Source: Bacteroidota bacterium (GTDB taxonomy: Bacteria; Bacteroidota; Bacteroidia; Bacteroidales; GCA-2748055). From it: 57,355 nucleotides of DNA. Made by a program: the position numbers and the translations under genes. Below, piece by piece: positions 17,920 to 27,500 of the stretch (the stretch's first letter is position 1; each line of letters opens with the position of its first letter). Under the pieces are notes generated by a model. The model was not told the DNA's origin, did no database searches, and was given only the letters and a program-made list of their open reading frames with translations. The stretch is taken from assembly GCA_024640885.1 (NCBI GenBank), contig JAHEEC010000016.1:1-57355 (forward strand). The letters are read 5' to 3'.

Positions 17920-19227
17920 TCAGATTCTTCCCCTGAAAATGTATCCAAGCTTTTCAACGGTGGTCCGGATGGTCTCCTCATCCACCGAATCGGCCTCAAT
18001 GGTAAGCCTGTTCTGACCCGGATCGGCGACTACTTCCTTCAGGGCCGGATTCATTCTTAATCCGTTCTCTACCGTTGCCTTGCAGTGACTGCAGGTCATG
18101 CCCTCCACCCTGAATGTGTGAATATTTGTTTTCATTGATTCTGTTTTTTTCAAATTCTTGACCCGGGTCCTTCGACGCACGGATGCTTTCATTACATACC
18201 CATTGACAATCAAAAGCACCAGCAAAGCTGATGACACCCAGTGCAGCCACCCCATGGGGTGCTGATGTGCGATGCCATGCAGATCCATGGGGATCGATTG
18301 CAATATCCATTCCCTGGGAATAAATTCGTTCATAAGAATTCCGAAGAACAGCGCACCTCCGATAATGCTGGCCAGGTAAATCCTGAGTGTACGCTTGCCC
18401 ATGGTGTTGCCAATGACCGCCATGGTTGCAATATTTGTGGCAGGCCCGGCCATGAGCAGTACAAGTGCGGCCCCCGGCGATAATCCCTTCATCAGCAACA
18501 CAGCCGCAATGGGGATTGATCCTGTGGCACAGATATAGAGAGGTACAGATGCCGCCAGCATCAACAGCATGGCCAGGTATTCACTGGAGATGCCATTGAT
18601 AAAAAAATCTTCAGGGATAACCACCGAAAGAAATGCGGCCACCAGCATCCCGATGATCAGCCACTTTGAGATATCCTGGAGCAGCTCCACGAAACCATAC
18701 CTGAACAACTCTTTTACTGAGCGTTCGTGTTCCTCCTCCATGGGAGCCGTTTCGTCATTGGCCAGCACCCCCTTTCTGTCTGCCATGTTGCCCATGGCTC
18801 CCCCAAATACCCCGGTAACGAGTGCCACAAAAGGACGAATGATCGCCAATGGAAGTCCAAGCAGGGAATAGGTGGCGAAAATCGAATCCACCCCTGTCTG
18901 AGGCGTCGATATAAGGAATGAAATGGTGGAACCACGACTGGCCCCGCTCCTGAAAAAACCGATCCCGGTGGGCAGCACCCCGCAGGAACAGAGAGGCATT
19001 GGAACTCCAAGTAAAGCAGCATTCAGTACCGATCGGAAATTCCGCTTACCCATATAACGGGTAATCATCCGCCGGGGGAAGACCACCCTCAATATTCCTG
19101 CAAACAGGAATCCAAGCAACAGGTAAGGCGACATCTCATTGACCAGCCGAATCAGCTCATCTGCATACTCCTTCACAATCACGATCACGCTGTCCATTCC
19201 TCCATAAAGGTTTAATACCCCATCCAA
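17920..19227 (-). CDS. SO_0444-type metal efflux permease with C-terminal HMA domain
   Basis: 435 residues. The first 345 form a DUF318/ArsP-like permease with about eight to nine membrane segments and the family motif GVPMPLCSCGVLPTG near residues 75-90, containing the paired cysteines. Residues about 365-435 form a heavy-metal-associated domain with the metal site GMTCSHCKA. Named relatives are proposed Cu/Zn exporters. The start at 19227 is used because a promoter box ends 19 bases upstream; a second ATG at 19197 is possible. Co-transcription with feoAB suggests metal-balance control, though the metal is not shown by the sequence. Confidence 0.87.
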   Translation of the reverse strand: MDGVLNLYGGMDSVIVIVKEYADELIRLVNEMSPYLLLGFLFAGILRVVFPRRMITRYMGKRNFRSVLNAALLGVPMPLCSCGVLPTGIGFFRSGASRGSTISFLISTPQTGVDSIFATYSLLGLPLAIIRPFVALVTGVFGGAMGNMADRKGVLANDETAPMEEEHERSVKELFRYGFVELLQDISKWLIIGMLVAAFLSVVIPEDFFINGISSEYLAMLLMLAASVPLYICATGSIPIAAVLLMKGLSPGAALVLLMAGPATNIATMAVIGNTMGKRTLRIYLASIIGGALFFGILMNEFIPREWILQSIPMDLHGIAHQHPMGWLHWVSSALLVLLIVNGYVMKASVRRRTRVKNLKKTESMKTNIHTFRVEGMTCSHCKATVENGLRMNPALKEVVADPGQNRLTIEADSVDEETIRTTVEKLGYIFRGRI

Positions 19228-19246
19228 AATAAAGACCGATGGTGCG

Positions 19247-19254
19247 CAAAGATA
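19247..19254 (-). promoter_or_regulatory. promoter -7 box TATCTTTG for the permease-feoAB unit
   Basis: Minus-strand perfect TAnnTTTG, 19 bases before the permease start. On the plus strand it is followed at once by CCTAACCT (19255-19262), identical to half of a DtxR/IdeR-type iron box; the other half is not found. Confidence 0.5.
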
Positions 19255-19368
19255 CCTAACCTCCTGATTTTAGCGATCACTACAATGGGGTATTTTGAAT
19301 AATTTAACATTGGCCTTTGGAACAGAAATAAGATATTACCGTATGAGAAAGAATATCATCGTTGGATT

Positions 19369-20502
19369 ATGAAGATACTCTGCCTTACATGCATCCTCCT
19401 GGAAACCTTACTGACCGGCCTCTCCGGACAACCTGAGACATACATCCTCAAGCGTGAAATTTATAAACCCAACCTCTCTTCAATCAACCTCTCCCCGGAT
19501 GGAAGTTATTTGCTGGCAGGATTCCACGATGGTTCATTCCGATTGATGGATCCGGAGACTTTTGAGGTGAAACTGATGGTTCCCGATGCACATTTTAAGG
19601 CGGTCAATGCCATGGATATGCCTCCTAAAATGGACTTTGTGCTTACGGCAGGTCACAATACCATCAAGTTGTGGGACCTGTCCGGGCACCTGGTGGCCAA
19701 CTGGAATGCCCATGCCACCACCATCTGGAACGTGGACATAAGCAATAACGGAAAATACGCCGTTTCCTCTGCCTTTAATAAAACCTTCATCTTGTGGGAT
19801 GTGTATAACAGCGTGGTGCTTGAGCAGATGAGGGGGCATGAAGATGTAACCATGTCGGTATGCATAAGCCCTGATAACCGTTGGATTGCCAGCGGCAGCA
19901 ATGACCTCACCATCAAGATCTGGGACATTGAGTCCCGCACAGAGGTGAAGACCTTGCATGGCCCCACCCAGGATGTGTACGATGTGTCATTCAGTCCGGA
20001 CAGCCGCCTGATTGCAGTCGCATCAAAAGACCGGTCGGTCAGGGTATATGACCTGGAAGAGGGTAAATTGATCCATAATCTGAAGGGTCACCGGGACATG
20101 GTAATGGAGGTGGAATTCAGTCCGGATGGCCGGTACCTGGTCAGTGGTTCGGCCGATCATTCACTGATGCTCTGGGATGTGGTGACCGGAGAGCGGATCC
20201 ATGCGTACCTGGATAATGAGGAAGCTTTGCTGGACCTGGTCTTTCACCCTGACGGAAACTCTTTCTACAGCATCTCCTTCGCAGGGGACCTGACCCGCTG
20301 GGCCGTTCATCCGGAGATCTTCGTGCTCAGGTATTTTGAAAAACCATACATGGATGAGCTCTCATCCGATCCCCTGTTCGATCCAAAGGGGAAAAACGAG
20401 TCTAAGAAAGAGTATCTGGCAAGGTCGGAAGAGGCCATGCGGAAGAAATCGGAGATCATCCAGCGATATTACGAACTCTACCTGACCGGCCGGGATCAGT
20501 AA
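19369..20502 (+). CDS. exported WD40-repeat protein
   Basis: 377 residues with a signal peptide ending near LSGQ. Seven WD-like blades follow, about 40 residues each, with the usual GH...(40)...WD marks: NTIKLWDLSGH, KTFILWDVYN, LTIKIWDIES, RSVRVYDLEE, HSLMLWDVVT. It should form one seven-bladed beta-propeller in the periplasm, a binding platform rather than an enzyme. A charged helical tail (about 330-377, Lys/Glu/Arg-rich) may be a partner-binding or coiled-coil region. It stands alone on the plus strand; no partner is evident. Confidence 0.88.
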   Translation: MKILCLTCILLETLLTGLSGQPETYILKREIYKPNLSSINLSPDGSYLLAGFHDGSFRLMDPETFEVKLMVPDAHFKAVNAMDMPPKMDFVLTAGHNTIKLWDLSGHLVANWNAHATTIWNVDISNNGKYAVSSAFNKTFILWDVYNSVVLEQMRGHEDVTMSVCISPDNRWIASGSNDLTIKIWDIESRTEVKTLHGPTQDVYDVSFSPDSRLIAVASKDRSVRVYDLEEGKLIHNLKGHRDMVMEVEFSPDGRYLVSGSADHSLMLWDVVTGERIHAYLDNEEALLDLVFHPDGNSFYSISFAGDLTRWAVHPEIFVLRYFEKPYMDELSSDPLFDPKGKNESKKEYLARSEEAMRKKSEIIQRYYELYLTGRDQ

Positions 20503-20571
20503 CCTCCCGCACCAAATCCATTGATGTCCAAAAACATCCTTGCAGCGCCGGTCACTACCCCCGTTTCGTGC

Positions 20572-20579
20572 TAACTTTG
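20572..20579 (+). promoter_or_regulatory. promoter -7 box TAACTTTG upstream of tnaA
   Basis: Perfect TAnnTTTG, 165 bases before the tnaA ATG and only 8 bases before the ATG of the small leader ORF, which would make that ORF's message almost leaderless. Confidence 0.45.
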
Positions 20580-20587
20580 CACCGGTT

Positions 20588-20674
20588 ATGACACCTTCCC
20601 TTTACATCACCAACAAACACCATTTCCGGAATATCAAGAAACGGGACCGGTTCGGCGCATCCATAAAAATCTGA
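20588..20674 (+). CDS. candidate 28-residue leader peptide of tnaA
   Basis: Short frame from ATG (20588) to TGA (20674), 69 bases before the tnaA start, directly after a promoter box. The peptide is basic and aromatic (MTPSLYITNKHHFRNI, then KKRDRFGASIKI). Enterobacterial tna operons are controlled by a leader peptide, TnaC; the sequence F-R-N-I-K here resembles part of TnaC, but the tryptophan and the terminal proline that TnaC needs are absent, so any control would be by a different mechanism. It could also be chance. Confidence 0.3.
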   Translation: MTPSLYITNKHHFRNIKKRDRFGASIKI

Positions 20675-20743
20675 GCTTCCCCGTTCCTTTGCTCCCATTG
20701 GATTTTATACCGAACATTTTTTATTCATTAATCAATTCTTACG

Positions 20744-22123
20744 ATGATACTGCCTTACGCTGAACCCTATAAAATTAAGATGGTCGAACCCATGTATCCG
20801 AGCAGGCGGATCGATCGTGAACAATGGATCAAGGAAGCCAGGTTCAATCTGTTCAACCTGAAAAGTCACCAGGTCTTTATCGATCTGCTCACCGATTCGG
20901 GAACAGGCGCCATGAGCCAGGAACAGTGGGGGGCCATGATGACCGGAGATGAATCCTATGCCGGCAGCCACTCCTTTGAAATGCTGAAGGATACCATCAC
21001 CTCAATGACAGGGTTCCCCTACATCCTGCCCACCCACCAGGGGAGGGCGGCCGAGAATGTCCTTTTCTCAGTAATGGTCAGGGCCGGGGACGTGGTCCCG
21101 GGCAATTCGCACTTCGATACCACCAAGGGGCACATTGAGTTCAGGAAGGCTACCGCATTTGACTGCACCATCGATGCGGCAGGGGATACAGCCAATCACC
21201 ATCCCTTCAAGGGAAATCTTGACATGGGAAAACTGGAGAATGTGTTCCAGGTTTACGGCAGGGAGCGAATCCCGATGATCATCGTGACCATCACCTGCAA
21301 TACCAACGGGGGCCAGCCGGTAAGTATGGAGAACCTGAAGGAGGTTCGCAGTTTTGCTGACCGGTATGGAATTCCCGTCATCTTTGATGCGGCCCGGTTT
21401 GCTGAAAATGCATATTTTATTAAAAACCGCGAAAAAGCATACAAGCGCCATTCAATCAGGCAAATCGTGAAGGAGATGTTCTCCCTGGCCGATGGAATGA
21501 CCATGAGCAGCAAGAAGGACGGGATCGTAAATATGGGCGGATTTATCGCCCTCAATGATGAAACCCTCTACAGGCAGGCTACCACCTTCAATATTATGTT
21601 TGAAGGATACATTACCTACGGGGGCATGTCAGGACGTGACATGGCGGCCCTGGCAAGGGGACTGGAGGAGGGCACCACTTTTGAGTACCTGGAGAGCAGG
21701 ATCAAACAGGTTCATTACCTTGGTGGACTTCTGAGGGATCGGGGAATCCCGGTCCAGGAGCCTTTTGGGGGCCATGCCATTTTCGTGGAGGCCGGCAAGT
21801 TCCTGCCCCTCGTCCCCAGGGAGGAGTTCGTGGCCCAGACCCTGGCCCTGGAACTTTATCTGGAGTCGGGGGTGCGGGCAGTGGAGATCGGCACATTGCT
21901 GGCTGACCGTGATCCCGAAACCCGGGAGAACAGATATCCAAGGCTGGAGATGGTCCGGCTGGCCATTCCCCGAAGGGTCTATACAAGGAACCATATGGAC
22001 TATGTAGCCGCTGCACTCAGTAATGTGTTTGAACGGCGACAGGCCATTACCCGCGGATACAGGATCCTCTACGAAGCCCCTTTGATGAGGCACTTCACCA
22101 TAGAGCTGGAGAAGATGCCCTGA
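20744..22123 (+). CDS. tnaA: tryptophanase (tryptophan indole-lyase)
   Basis: 459 residues, PLP-dependent beta-eliminating lyase that splits L-tryptophan into indole, pyruvate and ammonia. PLP would bind Lys258 in SSKKDG. Tyrosine phenol-lyase is the close alternative, but the discriminating positions follow tryptophanase: Asp125 in HFDTT (Thr in the tyrosine enzyme), Val380 and Ile382 in AVEIG (the tyrosine enzyme has an Arg here) and His450 in MRHFT (Phe in the tyrosine enzyme). This supports indole production during amino-acid fermentation. No tryptophan permease is adjacent; a MATE pump gene follows after 230 bases. Confidence 0.92.
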   Translation: MILPYAEPYKIKMVEPMYPSRRIDREQWIKEARFNLFNLKSHQVFIDLLTDSGTGAMSQEQWGAMMTGDESYAGSHSFEMLKDTITSMTGFPYILPTHQGRAAENVLFSVMVRAGDVVPGNSHFDTTKGHIEFRKATAFDCTIDAAGDTANHHPFKGNLDMGKLENVFQVYGRERIPMIIVTITCNTNGGQPVSMENLKEVRSFADRYGIPVIFDAARFAENAYFIKNREKAYKRHSIRQIVKEMFSLADGMTMSSKKDGIVNMGGFIALNDETLYRQATTFNIMFEGYITYGGMSGRDMAALARGLEEGTTFEYLESRIKQVHYLGGLLRDRGIPVQEPFGGHAIFVEAGKFLPLVPREEFVAQTLALELYLESGVRAVEIGTLLADRDPETRENRYPRLEMVRLAIPRRVYTRNHMDYVAAALSNVFERRQAITRGYRILYEAPLMRHFTIELEKMP

Positions 22124-22353
22124 TCCCCTGTGAATGACTTATTTCCAAAAGGTTTTCAGGAACAACTGAATGACCAGGAGGCTGCGTCCAATTCTCATCT
22201 GTCATTAAATCTTGCAAAAAGTTGGATGGAAATGAAAGTAAAATGTTCACAAACATCAAAATTATAGCCGATTTCATCCAGGGTGACCGACCTAGCGGGG
22301 GAACACTTCCCTATTCAGATTAAAATACCGACATTTACCAGCTCAAATTTGCC

Positions 22354-23754
22354 ATGAGGGATCTGACGACCGGAAGCGAAGGCAGGAACATTTTCCGTTT
22401 TGCCGTACCCATGCTGGTGGGACACCTGTTCCAGCAACTCTATACATTTGTGGACCAGATTATTGTGGGACGGTACCTTGGAAAGGAGGCCCTGGCATCG
22501 GTTGGAGCCTCATTCCCGGTGATTTTCACACTGATTGCGCTGATCATCGGGATAGCCACAGGGGGAACCATCGTGATTTCTCAGTTTTTCGGGGCCAAGA
22601 ACTTTCCCAAGGTCAAGCGAGCCATCGATACCATCTTCATCCTTATGGGCATTTCCGCCGTGATCATGACCGTGGTGGGGGTCTCCTTTTCGGAACAGAT
22701 CTTCCGGTTGATGAAGCTCCCCGAGGAATTGATTCCCATGGCCACGACATATTTCACCATCTATGTTTCGGGGCTGGTGGTTTTCTTCGGTTACAACGGT
22801 GTGGCTGCAGTCCTGCGCGGAATGGGCGATTCGGTCACCCCCCTCTATTTCCTGGTCCTGGCCACCATCATCAACATAGGGCTGGACCTGCTTTTCATTG
22901 TCAAACTTGGCTGGGGGATCGAGGGGGCCGCACTGGCCACCATCATTGCACAGGGTACCGCCTTTACCGTGGCGGTATTCTACCTCAACCGGACCCATGA
23001 TCTGATCAGGTTTAACTTCCGCGAATTCTCCTTTGACCGGGAGATTTTTAAGCAGAGCATCCGCATCGGGTTACCCACCGGACTCCAGCAAACCTTTGTG
23101 GCCCTCGGGATGATGGCCCTCATGGGGATCGTGAACGGGTTCGGGACTGACGTGGTGGCTGCCTATACGGCAGCAGGAAGGCTGGACAGCCTTGCGATCA
23201 TTCCTTCCATGGTTTTTTCACAGGCCCTGGCCACCTTCGTAGGACAAAATATCGGGGCTGATAAGATCGAAAGAGTAAAAAAAGGACTCCACCGCACCAT
23301 GCTCATGGCTTCTGCAGTGGCAGTATTTATAACCATCCTGGTGATCCTGTTTAAACAACCCCTGATGGGCCTGTTCACAACCGACCAGGCGGTCATCGGC
23401 ATCGGGGGTGAGTACCTCACCATTGTGACCTCTTTCTACATCCTGTTTACATGCATGTTCATTTACGGGGGAGTCATGCGTGGAGCCGGGGATACAATCA
23501 TCCCAATGTTCCTTACACTTTTCTCCCTGTGGATCGTCAGGATCCCGGCAGCCCTCTTCCTCAGCAAGGATACAGTGGAGATCTTCGGTCTCTATCTGCC
23601 AGGAGCCGGACTTGGTGAAACGGGCATCTGGTGGGCCATCCCGATCGGATGGAGCATTGGTCTGGTATTATCGTTCCTCTACTACAGAACCGGAAGGTGG
23701 AAATTAAAGACTGTGGTACAGGCCAAGGTCGAACCGGCCACCATTACAAGGTGA
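22354..23754 (+). CDS. MATE family efflux transporter
   Basis: 466 residues with twelve predicted membrane segments in two related halves, each opening in the MATE manner (PMLVGHLFQQLYTFVDQIIVG; the second half IRIGLPTGLQQTFVALGM). MATE proteins export cationic drugs or metabolites driven by Na+ or H+. The start at 22354 gives the expected N-terminus just before the first helix. The near-match box CAAATTTG two bases before the ATG is too close to be a normal -7 element. Whether it serves the indole pathway of the upstream gene is unknown. Confidence 0.92.
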   Translation: MRDLTTGSEGRNIFRFAVPMLVGHLFQQLYTFVDQIIVGRYLGKEALASVGASFPVIFTLIALIIGIATGGTIVISQFFGAKNFPKVKRAIDTIFILMGISAVIMTVVGVSFSEQIFRLMKLPEELIPMATTYFTIYVSGLVVFFGYNGVAAVLRGMGDSVTPLYFLVLATIINIGLDLLFIVKLGWGIEGAALATIIAQGTAFTVAVFYLNRTHDLIRFNFREFSFDREIFKQSIRIGLPTGLQQTFVALGMMALMGIVNGFGTDVVAAYTAAGRLDSLAIIPSMVFSQALATFVGQNIGADKIERVKKGLHRTMLMASAVAVFITILVILFKQPLMGLFTTDQAVIGIGGEYLTIVTSFYILFTCMFIYGGVMRGAGDTIIPMFLTLFSLWIVRIPAALFLSKDTVEIFGLYLPGAGLGETGIWWAIPIGWSIGLVLSFLYYRTGRWKLKTVVQAKVEPATITR

Positions 23755-23756
23755 TC

Positions 23757-24293
23757 CTACCCCGGCTGCTCCACTTCGATGAGCTGGCCAAGTTCATATC
23801 CCCGCTTCTTTGCATTATCAAGCAACATCCTGTAAACCTTTTCATCCATTTTTGGAGTACGGCTCAGGATCCAGAAATAATTGGGTGAAGAGCTTCCGAT
23901 CATGGCCCATTGGTAATCCTCATCCAGTTCAAGCACGTAATAATCCCCGTAAAAAAAGAGAAAGAAGGAGACTTTCAACCTTGTGGGATCATTGGGATCC
24001 GGGATTTTTGCCTTACCCTCGGCACTGGATAATTTTCCCTCCAGGGATCCCTTATAGCCCTGGTTCAGCACCCTGATCTTTCCATCTGGACGCATGCTGT
24101 AGCTGGCGGTAACCCCCACCAGCCCTTTTTCGAAGGAATGGGGAAACCTTGCTATTTCATACCAGGTTCCAAGGTACTTTTCGATCTCCAGGGTTTCAAC
24201 CGTGGTGGTGTCAATTGCCTTCATCTTTGTGTGATTGGAGCAGGAAACGACCAGCATAAGTGCCAGTGCAACCCACATGATATAATTCTTCAT
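23757..24293 (-). CDS. blc: lipocalin family lipoprotein (Blc-like)
   Basis: 178 residues. Lipoprotein signal with lipobox VVSC (Cys18), then a lipocalin barrel opening with the G-x-W motif in KYLGTWYEIARFPHSFEKG. Later Blc-type marks include YKGSLEGKLSSAEGKAK, FFGDYYVLELDEDYQWAMIGS-like strands and the final helix region around YFWILSRTPKM. Bacterial lipocalin Blc is an outer-membrane lipoprotein binding lysophospholipids or fatty acids. It is convergent with the MATE gene, 2 bases apart, and alone in its transcription unit. Confidence 0.9.
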   Translation of the reverse strand: MKNYIMWVALALMLVVSCSNHTKMKAIDTTTVETLEIEKYLGTWYEIARFPHSFEKGLVGVTASYSMRPDGKIRVLNQGYKGSLEGKLSSAEGKAKIPDPNDPTRLKVSFFLFFYGDYYVLELDEDYQWAMIGSSSPNYFWILSRTPKMDEKVYRMLLDNAKKRGYELGQLIEVEQPG

Positions 24294-24520
24294 GGGAGGG
24301 CATTAATTTGAGAAATGTATTTTATAAATCTAATGAATTGGTGACATAAAGTCAATGTTTCCATTGGTTTTTCATGCAGGTTGCGTATCCACACAGTCCA
24401 ATGAACAAAAGGGTTATAACAATATTTAACCATTAATTCGTTGATTAGGAACCATCAAATGGCTAACTTGGTTCGATATTTGCACACCAGATTATAACTA
24501 ACACTACCACGTTTCCAGGA

Positions 24521-27500
24521 ATGAGCAAAAGACATTTCATCCTGTTGATAACCATGTTATTGCTGATTGGACCACTGGTTGCACAGGATGATTATGTTCG
24601 GTTCAAACGGCTCACGATCAATGACGGGCTCTCGCTTAGTTCTGTTTATAATATTTACCAGGACTCCAAGGGATTCATGTGGTTTGGTACCGAGGATGGC
24701 CTCAACAAATTTGATGGACAATCCATCACTGTCTATGGCGCCACCACCGACCAACTCAACATACTTGCCAATAAATGGATCGAATATATCTACGAAGATA
24801 AATCGGGCATGATCTGGCTGGGGTCACGGGGCGGGCTCACCAAGTACAATCCAAGGAGGGGCGTCTTTACAGCCATTCAGCATGATCCCGACATGCCGAA
24901 TTCCCTTTCAAATGATACGGTCACAGCCATTGCATCGGACCTCCGGAACCAGGTCTGGGTAGGCACCCTGAGGGGTCTGAATAAAGTGGATCGATTGACC
25001 AATGAGGTGGAACGGATCAACCCCGTCGAGGAAGAACTGGCAGGCCTGAACTCTCAGATCACGGGGTTCCTGCAGGACGAAACCGGAATGTTCTGGATCG
25101 GGACTTACAACGGCCTGTACAGTTATGACAGAAAATCCGGATTATTTTTCCTGGAAAAAGCGGGTGGTATCCTGACCGACAGCTCGCGGATATTCCACCT
25201 GACCCATGGAGAAAATTCCATATGGATGGCCACCAGTGAGGGCGCGGTTAAACTGGACCTCTCCCTGGAACAGAAGCATCTGAAGCTTCCCGTGTTGTTC
25301 GACTATCCCGGGGGTCAGATAAACGGGGTGCTTGCCGACCTGCTTGGGCAGGTGTGGATCCTCACCCCGGAAGGGCTCTATTGCTACAGGGGTGAAGGGA
25401 TAGATCTTCAGAAAGTACTTGGCGCCGGGGGAAGCACCCACTCCCTTTCTCTCAATCCGGTGGAGCCAATGCTGTTAGACAAGGACGGGCAAATCTGGTT
25501 TGGCACCTTTGGGGACGGGGTATACAAAATTGATCCGGTTACCCTGACATACCACCATTACCAGCACAATCCGGCTGATCCACAGAGTTTGTCAGAGAAT
25601 TCTATCAACTGTATTTTTCAGGACAGGTCGGGAGCCACATGGTTTGGGACCTTCGGGGCCGGGGTCAGCATCCTGGATCCCCAGTCAAACCGGTTCACCC
25701 TTTTTAAGAACAATCCATTCGATAGGAACAGCCTGGCCAGTTCCTTCGTGTGGACCGTGTTCGAGGCGGCCGACAGCACCCTGTGGTTCGGCACCAATGC
25801 AAACGGGATCAGTTGCTATGACCAACACAGGGGTACCTTTACCCATTTCAACCATGACCCTTCCGATCCCGCTTCCCTTTCCAACTCCTCCGTCAGGAGA
25901 ATATTCCAGGACAGCAGGCAACGGATCTGGGTTGGTACCGACGGCGGGGGATTGGACCTTTTCAACCCGGCGCAACGTTCCTTCGTCCATTTCCGCCACG
26001 ATGCTTCTAATCCAGGTTCCATTTCGGACAACTCGGTAAGGGCCGTTTATGAGGACCGCCAGGGCAGGATATGGGTTGGCACCCGGAACGGCCTGAACCT
26101 TCTAAAGGAGGATCAAAGATCGTTCCGCCGGTTCCTGATGCCCGAAGGGAGCCGGGATGAGTTGCTGCATAATTTCATCTATTCAGCCATTTACCAGGAC
26201 AGGGACGATAACATGTGGATCGGGACTTATGGTGGCGGCCTTTGCAAAATAGGGCCGAATCTGGATAGTTGCATCAGCTACCATCACGACCCTGAGGATC
26301 CCAATACCATTTCGGATAATATCGTATTTTCCATCCACGAGGATGACCAGGGCAGGTTCTGGATCGGGACCAACAGCGGCCTGAACATGTTTTACCCTGG
26401 CACTGAATCGTTCCGCAGGTTCGGAGTAAGTGAAGGACTGGCCAACGAAGTTATCTACGGGATCCTTCCCGATGATGAAAACCGCATCTGGCTAAGCACC
26501 AATCTTGGGATCACCCGCTTTGACCTGGAAACCTTCCAGGTCAAGAATTTCGATATGAATGATGGGCTTCAGAGCAATGAATTTAACGGGGGGGCCTACC
26601 ACAGGGGATACGACGGAAGGCTCTTTTTCGGGGGAGTCTACGGATTGAACGCTATCGATCCGGTGATGGTGGAACCGGTTCGAAATGTGACGGAGGTCAC
26701 CCTTACCAAACTTGAGGTGATGGGCAAGGATGTAAGGATTGCCGGGGTCGACCTGGAGGATGAATTCGCAGAAAATCCTGGCCGCATTGTGGAATTTGAA
26801 GACGAGTTCTATGTGAGCGAAAATGTCACCTATGTGGAGGAGATTATGCTGGATTATAAAAATCGCTTCTTTTCCGTCGAATTTTTCGCGCTCAATAACC
26901 TGCAACCCGACAAGCTCCGGTATTCCTACATCATGGAAAACCTGGAGAGTGACTGGAGCAATGCCGGGACCAGGAACTATGTGTCCTATACGAACATGAA
27001 GCCGGGATCCTACGTGTTGAAGGTAGTGGCTGAAAACCTGGACGGTTACAGGAGTGATCCCCCCATGCAACTCAGGATCGTGGTAACCCCTCCCTACTGG
27101 CAAATGTGGTGGTTCATCCTCCTGGAGGTGATCGTGGCGTCGGCTATTGCGGTCATGGTTTACATCTATTTGTTGAAAACCCGCACCAACCGTTTGCTGA
27201 AATTCCAGAACCAGCAAATCAGTGAGGCCAATGAAGCCCTGAGAAGATCCGAAAAGAACCTGATGGAACTCAATGCCACCAAGGATAAATTTTTCTCCAT
27301 TATTTCTCATGACCTTAAAAATCCCTTTTCCAGCCTGCTCTCCATCAGCGATTTGATGGTGGAGAGTTTCGACGACGCTGACAAGGAGGACCACAGGGCC
27401 GGGTTCAGGAAGATCAACCAGTCCATCAGGCACCTCCTGGACCTGCTCGAGAACCTGCTCACATGGTCACAATCCCAGCGGGGAAGGATCAAGTATGACC

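Noticed and set aside
20588-20674. Identity of the tnaA leader ORF with enterobacterial TnaC
   Set aside because: The essential tryptophan and terminal proline of TnaC are absent, so orthology is not claimed; only a possible leader peptide is reported.
22095-22277. 60-codon minus-strand frame after tnaA with a hydrophobic start
   Set aside because: It overlaps the tnaA end, has no promoter or ribosome site and no recognisable domain.
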